Of a DNA stretch of 6,531 nt, positions 1 to 4,894 are shown piece by piece. Under the pieces are notes generated by a model, which worked only from the letters and a program-made list of their open reading frames with translations, did not search any database and had not been told where the DNA came from. The position numbers were made by a program, and so were the translations under genes. Each line of letters begins with the position of its first letter. Position 1 is the first letter of the stretch. Source of the stretch: an uncultured delta proteobacterium. Lineage in GTDB: Bacteria > Myxococcota_A > Polyangia > Polyangiales > Polyangiaceae. The stretch spans positions 1 to 6,531 of the forward strand of contig CAITLX010000665.1 in NCBI GenBank assembly GCA_903893335.1, written 5' to 3'.

Positions 1-175
1 CGCGCAGCGTGGGCAGGGGGCGCGGCGCGACCCTGGGCCTGGTCGCGGGAGCCGCCGCCACCGCGGCCGGGGGAGCCTCCGGCGCCGGGACGCCGTGGTG
101 CGCGCGCGAGAGGAGCGCCGCCGCGGCGAGCGCGGCAGCCGGGAAGAGGAACCGTCGAACGATCGGTCGAGCCAC
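1..175 (-). CDS. N-terminus of a probable exported or membrane-anchored protein (partial, runs off the left edge)
   Basis: Only the first 58 codons are in the window, so function cannot be assigned. The start is a GTG at 175-173, preceded by AAGGGGG (187-181) at 5-nt spacing. An in-frame TGA lies further upstream, with no ATG, GTG or TTG start between it and this GTG. The N-terminus reads MARPIVRRFLF followed by a run of Ala/Leu to about residue 22: a short basic stretch and a hydrophobic core, as in a signal peptide or signal anchor. A proline/alanine-rich stretch (about residues 28-58) follows, as is common just after the export signal in GC-rich Gram-negative bacteria. Codon third positions are mostly G or C. 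It lies 138 nt after the zinc-ribbon gene on the same strand and could be in the same transcript. An alternative is a chance GC-rich open frame; the ribosome-binding site plus signal-like start make a real gene more likely. Confidence 0.55.
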   Translation of the reverse strand, partial: MARPIVRRFLFPAAALAAAALLSRAHHGVPAPEAPPAAVAAAPATRPRVAPRPLPTLR

Positions 176-209
176 GCGAGCCCCCTTGGTGTGGGAACCT
201 TCGATCGGA

Positions 210-226
210 CCACGGCGACGCCGTGG
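210..226 (-). repeat. Short perfect inverted repeat between two minus-strand genes
   Basis: CCACGGC (210-216) and GCCGTGG (220-226) form a perfect 7-bp GC-rich stem around a 3-base loop. It lies in the gap after the zinc-ribbon gene and before the partial secreted-protein gene. The position would suit a transcription terminator, but no T-tract follows on the minus strand, so it would not be a classical intrinsic terminator. It could equally be an attenuating hairpin or chance in a GC-rich gap. Confidence 0.25.
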
Positions 227-313
227 GCGTCAATCGAGCGCCCCGCGCGCCTCGCGGCGAGCAGGGGCCTGCGCTTTACCCACCCCGACGAATCGAGGGG
301 CGCTTCACGTCCG

Positions 314-1273
314 CTATTTGGCCCAGCTCTTGACGAGGTGGCAGTCCTTCGCGTCGATCTCGCGGCGAAGCTCGTCGTGGCCCTCGACGCGAATGCTCCA
401 CACGATGGGCGACTTCGGGCTGAAGCTCGAGTTGTCGTAGAGGTGCATCTGCCCGATGGCATTGGAGGGTACGCCGCTCGCGACGCCCGCAGCCCACGCC
501 TTCTGCGAGGTGCACGCGGGGTCCGGGATGGCCTTCTCCATTCCCATCGCGTTCGGCATCGTCACGGTGCGGAACGAGCCGCCGTACACGGCGAAGGTCA
601 TGTGCCCCTGCACCAGATCGGCGCCCGCGGGCTTGGTCGTGTCGTGGTAGCTCCAGCTGAAGCCGAGGTCGGCGGTGTTGTCGCCCGTCGTGTCGACCAG
701 CCCGCCCACCGTCTTCTGGATGACGGCGGTGGTGAGCACGGCGCGCGGGTTGGCCTTGAGCGCGACCGCGCGCGCCTGCCGGATGAGATCGGTCAGGTCG
801 ACGTGCTTCTTGTCCGCCGCGTCGATCGCCGTGCCGCCGACGCCCATCCCGCCGCCGAGCGCGCCCGCGAGGCTGCTGCCGCCGACGCTGACGCCGCTGG
901 CGCCGAGCGCGCGCGAGGTGATGCCGGAGAAGATTTCGCCGCGGAATGCCCACAAGCCGGCCGAGAGCGCGGCGGGCACCGCGAGGCCGACGATGGCGAG
1001 CACCGCGCGGCCACCGCCTGCCGAGCTGCGCGCGGCGACCCGAGACGCTCCGGGCGCCTGGCCGTATGCCGGGCCCGGGGCCGGACCGGCGGCAGGAGGC
1101 GCCACCTGCACCCGAGTGAGGTACGCGTACTCGGGGGGAGGCGGCTGGGGGTTCGGCCACTGCTCGACCCAGATGCCGAGACCGCACACCTGGCAGGAGA
1201 CCGGACCGGAGCCGGGCCCCACGGCGAGCGGACCGCGGCACTGGGGGCAAGCGGGGGGAGCGGGGAAGGTCAT
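314..1273 (-). CDS. Zinc-ribbon, single-pass membrane protein of unknown function
   Basis: A 319-residue protein with a recognisable layout but no function I can name. Residues 9-30 hold two CxxC knuckles (C9/C12 and C27/C30), a typical zinc ribbon. A Pro/Ala/Gly-rich linker (about 40-85) follows, then one hydrophobic segment (about 90-110) consistent with a transmembrane helix. After it come a Gly/Ala/Ser-rich stretch and a C-terminal domain (about 155-319) with Cys at 254 and 311 and several Trp. The zinc ribbon would be cytoplasmic and the C-terminal domain outside the membrane, where the two Cys could form a disulfide; this topology is inferred. I chose the ATG at 1273 because it places the first CxxC near the N-terminus, as in similar proteins, though no clear Shine-Dalgarno precedes it. 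A TTG at 1309 has a better one (GGAGAGG, about 8 nt away) and would add 12 residues. The gene follows the PLP enzyme gene by 103 nt on the same strand. Confidence 0.85.
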   Translation of the reverse strand: MTFPAPPACPQCRGPLAVGPGSGPVSCQVCGLGIWVEQWPNPQPPPPEYAYLTRVQVAPPAAGPAPGPAYGQAPGASRVAARSSAGGGRAVLAIVGLAVPAALSAGLWAFRGEIFSGITSRALGASGVSVGGSSLAGALGGGMGVGGTAIDAADKKHVDLTDLIRQARAVALKANPRAVLTTAVIQKTVGGLVDTTGDNTADLGFSWSYHDTTKPAGADLVQGHMTFAVYGGSFRTVTMPNAMGMEKAIPDPACTSQKAWAAGVASGVPSNAIGQMHLYDNSSFSPKSPIVWSIRVEGHDELRREIDAKDCHLVKSWAK

Positions 1274-1376
1274 CGCGGCAGCGTATCGACAATCGTCGCG
1301 TCCGCGCAATGCGAGCGCCTCTCCGCGCCGTCGAGCGCGAGGGTCGCACCGCGTCGAGCCCCGCGGGGCCCCCGCT

Positions 1377-2627
1377 TCACACCGCGTCGAGCGCCTGGCG
1401 CACGTCGGCGAGCACGTCGCGCCAGTCCTCGATGCCGACCGAGACGCGCACGAGCTGCTCGCCGACGCCCGAGCGCGCGAGCGCCTCGGGGGAGAGCTCG
1501 GAGTGCGTGGTGGTCGCGGGGTGGCACGCGAGGCTCTCGACGCCGCCGAGGCTGACGGCGTTCTTCGCGATGCGCAGCCGTCGCAGGAAGTCGAACGCGG
1601 CGCGCTTGCCGCCGCGCAGATCGATGGAGAAGACGCCGCCCGGGAAGCTGCATTGCTCGTCGCGGATGCGGATCTGCTCGGCGTCCTCGAAGAGCGTCGG
1701 GTAGTAGACGCGCTCGACGCGCGGGTGGCCCACGATCGCCTCGGCGACGCGCTGGGCGTTCTTGCTCTGGCGGTTCATGCGCAGGCCGACGGTCGGCAGC
1801 CGACCGTCGAGCAGCCAGCACTCGTCGGGCTGCAGGATGTTGCCGAGGATGGCGCGCGTGCCGCACAGGCGCGTGACGAGCTCGCGGTCCTTCGCGAGCA
1901 CGACGCCGCCGAGCATGTCGCTGAAGCCGGCCAGGTACTTCGTGGCCGAGTAGACGACGAGGTCGGCGCCGTGGCGCAGCGGGTGCTGGAACGCGGGCCC
2001 GAGGAACGTGTTGTCGACGGCGACCAGCGGGTGGTCGGGGTGCGCGTGGGCGGCGCGCGCGGCGTCGGCGATGTCGGTCATCACCAGCGTGGGGTTGGCC
2101 GGGGTCTCGAGGAACACGAGCCGCAGGTCGCGCGCGCCCTCGATGGCGCGGCGGATGCCAGCCGCGTCGCCCGCGGGCACCGCGATGGCGCGCATGCCGA
2201 ACGGCTCGAGCATCTGGTGGATGAGGTGCTGCGTGCCGCCGTAGAGCGGCGTCGTGTAGACGAAGCTGCCTCCGGGCGGACAGAAGGTGAAGAACAGCGT
2301 CGAGATCGCCGCCATGCCCGAGTTGAAGACGGCCGCGGCCTGCGAGTCGGGCTCGAGCGGGACGATGTGGTCCTCGAGGATCTCGGCGTTGGGGTGCGAG
2401 AGGCGCGAATAGATGAGCCCGACGCTCTCGCCCTGCGCGGGGCGCGCGCGCCCGAGCGCGACGTCGAACGCCCGCTCGGCGGCCTCGGGGGTCGTGAAGA
2501 CGTAGGTCGACGAGCGGAACACCGCCGGCCGCGCGGACCCGAGCGACAGGTTCGGGTCGAAGCCGCTCGTGAGCACGGCGGTGGGAGGGCGGACGTAATA
2601 GGCGGGTTTGCCGCGCAGATCGACCAT
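1377..2627 (-). CDS. Cystathionine gamma-synthase/methionine gamma-lyase family PLP-dependent enzyme
   Basis: A 416-residue cytoplasmic enzyme of the Cys/Met-metabolism PLP family (fold type I), usual length about 400. These enzymes make or cleave C-S bonds at the gamma carbon (cystathionine synthesis, cystathionine or methionine cleavage, or O-acyl-homoserine sulfhydrylation). Family landmarks are present: YSR at 73-75 (contacts the neighbouring subunit's PLP phosphate), SGM at 103-105, PLYGGT at 127-132 with the ring-stacking Tyr129, ETPANPT at 174-180, DNTF at 205-208 with the pyridine-binding Asp205, SATKY at 227-231 with the Schiff-base Lys230, SLGGVESLACHPATTTH at 359-375, and the carboxylate-binding Arg394. 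Gly stands where Pseudomonas-type methionine gamma-lyases have Cys (LYGCT). LGPAFQHPL and VVYSATKY resemble the bacterial subgroup annotated as methionine gamma-lyase-like, so substrate is not settled. The ATG at 2627 has AGGAG 6 nt upstream and the family N-terminus; the same frame stays open further upstream but there overlaps the sigma-factor gene. That gene ends 20 nt upstream, so the two are probably co-transcribed. Confidence 0.93.
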   Translation of the reverse strand: MVDLRGKPAYYVRPPTAVLTSGFDPNLSLGSARPAVFRSSTYVFTTPEAAERAFDVALGRARPAQGESVGLIYSRLSHPNAEILEDHIVPLEPDSQAAAVFNSGMAAISTLFFTFCPPGGSFVYTTPLYGGTQHLIHQMLEPFGMRAIAVPAGDAAGIRRAIEGARDLRLVFLETPANPTLVMTDIADAARAAHAHPDHPLVAVDNTFLGPAFQHPLRHGADLVVYSATKYLAGFSDMLGGVVLAKDRELVTRLCGTRAILGNILQPDECWLLDGRLPTVGLRMNRQSKNAQRVAEAIVGHPRVERVYYPTLFEDAEQIRIRDEQCSFPGGVFSIDLRGGKRAAFDFLRRLRIAKNAVSLGGVESLACHPATTTHSELSPEALARSGVGEQLVRVSVGIEDWRDVLADVRQALDAV

Positions 2628-2633
2628 GTACAG

Positions 2634-2638
2634 CTCCT
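2634..2638 (-). promoter_or_regulatory. Shine-Dalgarno site fixing the PLP-enzyme start
   Basis: AGGAG on the minus strand lies 6 nt before the ATG at 2627, inside the 20-nt gap after the sigma-factor TGA. It decides the start in a frame that stays open far upstream into the sigma-factor gene. The short gap leaves no room for a separate promoter except inside the sigma gene, so translation is likely from a shared message. Confidence 0.75.
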
Positions 2639-2647
2639 GATTCTCTC

Positions 2648-3784
2648 TCAGCCGACCGCGACGGCGTCGCCCAGCTCGGCGCGCAGGAACTCGCGCAGCT
2701 TGCCCGTCAGGCGGACCTCGAGCTGACGCACGCGCTCGCGCGAGATGCCGAACTGGTCGCCGAGCTCCTGCAGCGTGAGCGGCTCGTCGGCCACCATGCG
2801 CCGCTCGAAGATGACGAGCTCCTTGCCCGTCAGCGTGACGCGGTAGCGCGCGAGCGCCGCCTTCACGAGGTGCTGGAGCTCCTCCTCGGCCACGAGCGCG
2901 TCGGGGCCCGAGCCGGTCGAGGGCATCATCTCGAGGCGCGAGACGGGGCGCCCCTCGCTGTCGCCGACGGGCGCGTCGAGCGACATCTCGCCCGACGAGA
3001 GGCGGCGGTCCATGTCCGTCACCTCGTGCTCGGCGACGCCGAGGCGCGAGGCGATCTCGGCGGAGGTGGGCTCGATGCCCATCGCCGACAGGCGCGCCTT
3101 CTCCTTGTTGAGGTTGAAGAAGAGCTTGCGCTGCGCCTGCGTCGTGCCCAGCTTCACGAGGCGCCAGTTGTTGAGGATGAAGCGCAGGATGTAGGCGCGG
3201 ATCCACCACGCGGCGTACGAGGAGAGCTTCACGCCGCGGTACGGGTCGTAGCGCTTGACCGCCTGCATGAGGCCGAAATTGCCCTCCTGCACGAGGTCGA
3301 GGATGTTGCGGTAGGCGCGGCGGTACTCGTAGGCGAGCTTGACCACCAGCCGCAGGTTGGCGAGCACGAGGCGCTGCGCGGCGAGCGGGTCGCCCGTCTC
3401 GACGTAGCGCACGGCGAGCGAGTGCTCCTCGTCGGGCGTGAGCAGCGTGTGGCGCTGCGCCTCGCGCAGGTACTGCTGCAGCGGGTCGAGGCGCGCGAGC
3501 GCCGAGCGGGGGGCCGCGGGACGGCGAGGTGACGGCTCGGGCTCGTCGACGAACCCGAACGCCTCGTCGTCGTCCCCCTCGACGACCTCGGCGGCCGCCT
3601 CGATGACCTCATCGACCGCCTCGGGCTCTCCCCCGCCCTCGCGCTCGTCGTCCTCGTCCCGCTCGGCCGCGTGACCCCGCGGCTCGTCGACCTCGGTGTC
3701 GGGCTCGGGCTCGGTGCGGGCGCCTCGGGGGGGCCTGCTGGGGGCGGCGGGTTTCTTTGGAGGCTTCTGGGTGGGCCGCGTCAC
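2648..3784 (-). CDS. rpoH: RNA polymerase sigma factor of the sigma-32 (RpoH) family with an acidic N-terminal extension
   Basis: A 378-residue alternative sigma factor that directs core RNA polymerase to a promoter subset; in proteobacteria this family drives heat-shock and other stress genes. A short region 1.2 begins near DPLQQYL (100-106). Region 2 (about 138-207) includes DLVQEGNFGLMQAVKRYDPY (163-182, core binding) and SSYAAWWIRAYIL (188-200, -10 recognition and melting). NWRLVKLGTTQAQRKLFFNL (206-225) contains the RpoH box QRKLFFNL. Region 4 (about 302-369) ends in the helix-turn-helix LTLQELGDQFGISRERVRQL (336-355) for -35 recognition. E. coli sigma-32 is about 284 residues; the excess here is a ~95-residue tail, basic/Pro-rich (1-25) then strongly Asp/Glu-rich (about 25-83), probably disordered. 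The GTG at 3784 has a purine-rich GAGAGAGAAG upstream and keeps the tail in frame. Myxobacteria carry several RpoH-like factors (for example Myxococcus SigB and SigC), so this may be a paralogue rather than the sole heat-shock factor. Family assignment is secure; regulon is not. Confidence 0.95.
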   Translation of the reverse strand: MTRPTQKPPKKPAAPSRPPRGARTEPEPDTEVDEPRGHAAERDEDDEREGGGEPEAVDEVIEAAAEVVEGDDDEAFGFVDEPEPSPRRPAAPRSALARLDPLQQYLREAQRHTLLTPDEEHSLAVRYVETGDPLAAQRLVLANLRLVVKLAYEYRRAYRNILDLVQEGNFGLMQAVKRYDPYRGVKLSSYAAWWIRAYILRFILNNWRLVKLGTTQAQRKLFFNLNKEKARLSAMGIEPTSAEIASRLGVAEHEVTDMDRRLSSGEMSLDAPVGDSEGRPVSRLEMMPSTGSGPDALVAEEELQHLVKAALARYRVTLTGKELVIFERRMVADEPLTLQELGDQFGISRERVRQLEVRLTGKLREFLRAELGDAVAVG

Positions 3785-3801
3785 GGTCTTCTCTCTCGGC
3801 T

Positions 3802-3815
3802 GCCGTCCGAACGGC
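3802..3815 (-). other. Small hairpin in the sigma-factor leader
   Basis: On the minus strand GCCGT, TCGG, ACGGC form a perfect 5-bp stem with a 4-base loop, 17 nt upstream of the sigma-factor GTG and next to its purine-rich ribosome-binding region. If transcribed it would be a leader hairpin that could influence initiation. RpoH translation in E. coli is controlled by mRNA structure, so the position is suggestive, but a stem this short occurs readily by chance at this GC content. Confidence 0.2.
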
Positions 3816-3920
3816 GCGATGCCAGCAACGGCGGGCGAAGTGCCCCACGGTGCGTCCGGCAGCGGGTCGGGTCAAGGGGGATGCGGCTTCCGGAGGCGCT
3901 GCGCGCCGGGGGGCTTGCTT

Positions 3921-3948
3921 TTGACAGGTCGCCGCGAGGCCGTACCAT
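3921..3948 (+). promoter_or_regulatory. Sigma-70-type promoter for the KOW protein/ABC exporter operon
   Basis: A perfect -35 hexamer TTGACA (3921-3926), a 16-nt spacer, and a -10-like TACCAT (3943-3948; four of six match TATAAT, including the first T, second A and last T). It lies in the 195-bp divergent region and points at the ATG at 3980. Initiation near 3955 would leave a leader of about 25 nt containing the GGTGGGGG ribosome-binding site (3966-3973). A perfect -35 and AT-containing -10 stand out in this GC-rich background. No equally good promoter was seen for the divergent sigma-factor gene. Confidence 0.65.
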
Positions 3949-3979
3949 TCCCGACCCCTCGCCTCGGTGGGGGCGCGCC

Positions 3980-4894
3980 ATGCCTGAGACCACCTCGCCC
4001 CCGCTCGGGCTCCTCCCCGGGGACTTCGACGCCCTCCGCGCCCCTGTGCGGGGTGCGGGAGCGCGCGTGGTCGAGCGGCGCCGCCAGGAGCTGCGCACGC
4101 AGGTGCTGGCCTGGGCCCACGGCGTCGCCGCCCGCCTCGACCAGCTCGGCGTCCCCGTCGAGGCCCGTGCGGTCGAGCGAGCCCTCCCGCGACGCGCCCT
4201 CGCCCTCGGCGCCGTGCTGTTCCGGGGGCCCCCGGCGCGCGGCACCCGCTTCGCCCACGCCCGTCACGCGCGGCTGCTGCTCGAGCTGCACCCCGAGCGC
4301 GTCACCGCCGCGCTGGAGATCCCGCCTGCGGCCGAGGACGACGTCGCGCACCTGCGCGCCCGCCTCGGCGACCCGGTCGCGACCGTCGAGCTGCTCGACG
4401 CGATCGCGCGGCTCCCCGACGAGCTCGACATCGGCGTCGCGGCCGGGCCCCGCACGGCCTGCGCCGCTTGCGGCCGCGACACGATCGAGCGCGGGCTCGA
4501 CCTCGCCGCCCGCACCCGCAGCGCGTGGACGGTCGCCTGGGAGGTGCCGCGCGAGCTCGCCGCCGCGCACGCCGACGCGCTCGGCGAACAGCTGGCCGAC
4601 GTGCTCGTCGCGCTCGCGCTCGTCTACCGCCTGGTCGCGTGGCGCCCCGAGCGCGCCGACGCCGGCCCGCTGCTCGTGCAGCGCGGCGCGCACGTGCGCG
4701 TCCTCGGAGGCCCGTTCGAGGGCAAGGTGGGCGTCGTCGGCGACCTCGACGGCCGCGGGGCGGTTCGCATCCTGCTCGGGCTGCTGTCGGCCCGCGTGCC
4801 GCTCGACACCCTCGCCCCGGTGGGCGAGCCCCGCGCGCGCCCCTCGCTGAAGAGCTCGCACCGAAGGCTCACGCCACGACGAGGCGCGAAGTGA
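3980..4894 (+). CDS. Unrecognised protein with a C-terminal KOW-like segment
   Basis: A 304-residue, Ala/Arg/Leu-rich soluble protein with no signal peptide or membrane helix; I do not recognise the family. Residues 15-150 look helical with several charged stretches (for example VVERRRQELRTQVLAWAHG, 30-48). TACAACGRD (159-167) contains a single CxxC (C161, C164) without an obvious second pair. Residues about 232-282 resemble a KOW/SH3-like barrel: VQRGAHVRVLGGPFEGKVGV (233-252), then DLDG, RGAVRILL and a closing strand ending near LDTLAPV. KOW segments occur in NusG-type factors and ribosomal proteins, where they contact RNA or protein; a nucleic-acid role here is inference only. A basic tail (RRLTPRRGAK, 295-304) ends the protein. 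The ATG at 3980 follows GGTGGGGG by 6 nt and lies just downstream of the promoter; longer in-frame starts would overlap that promoter. The stop overlaps the ABC exporter start as GTGA, implying translational coupling. Confidence 0.85.
   Translation: MPETTSPPLGLLPGDFDALRAPVRGAGARVVERRRQELRTQVLAWAHGVAARLDQLGVPVEARAVERALPRRALALGAVLFRGPPARGTRFAHARHARLLLELHPERVTAALEIPPAAEDDVAHLRARLGDPVATVELLDAIARLPDELDIGVAAGPRTACAACGRDTIERGLDLAARTRSAWTVAWEVPRELAAAHADALGEQLADVLVALALVYRLVAWRPERADAGPLLVQRGAHVRVLGGPFEGKVGVVGDLDGRGAVRILLGLLSARVPLDTLAPVGEPRARPSLKSSHRRLTPRRGAK

Noticed and set aside
237..304. Inverted pair AGCGCCCC (237-244) and GGGGCGCT (297-304), with AATCGAG repeated beside both
   Set aside because: The arms are 8 bp with a 52-bp loop, all GC-rich; no transposase, integrase or target duplication is nearby to suggest a mobile element.
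1358..1369. Palindrome GCCCCGCGGGGC after the PLP gene as a terminator
   Set aside because: It is perfect, but the foldable stem is only about 4 bp around a 4-base loop, and no T-tract follows on the minus strand.
95..1555. A plus-strand open frame of 486 codons
   Set aside because: It crosses the antisense of three genes and two gaps, is Arg-rich and shows no domain. Absence of stops follows from high GC.
675..2726. A long plus-strand open frame spanning the zinc-ribbon and PLP genes
   Set aside because: It covers two unrelated real genes and the gap between them in antisense, and its Arg/Ala/Gly-rich product has no recognisable motif.
2628..3209. Extension of the PLP-enzyme frame upstream to 3209
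   Set aside because: The extra ~194 codons overlap the conserved core of the sigma factor and read as Arg/Ala-rich low complexity. The family N-terminus and AGGAG site fit the ATG at 2627.
2641..3797. Shared GAGAGAGAA upstream of both the sigma-factor and PLP-enzyme starts (minus strand, 3797-3789 and 2649-2641)
   Set aside because: A simple purine-rich string near ribosome-binding sites; coincidence is likely and two copies do not make a regulatory element.
3825..3848. GGCAC and TTGCT on the minus strand as a sigma-54 promoter
   Set aside because: The two elements are 16 nt apart from GG to GC rather than the required 10, so the spacing does not fit.
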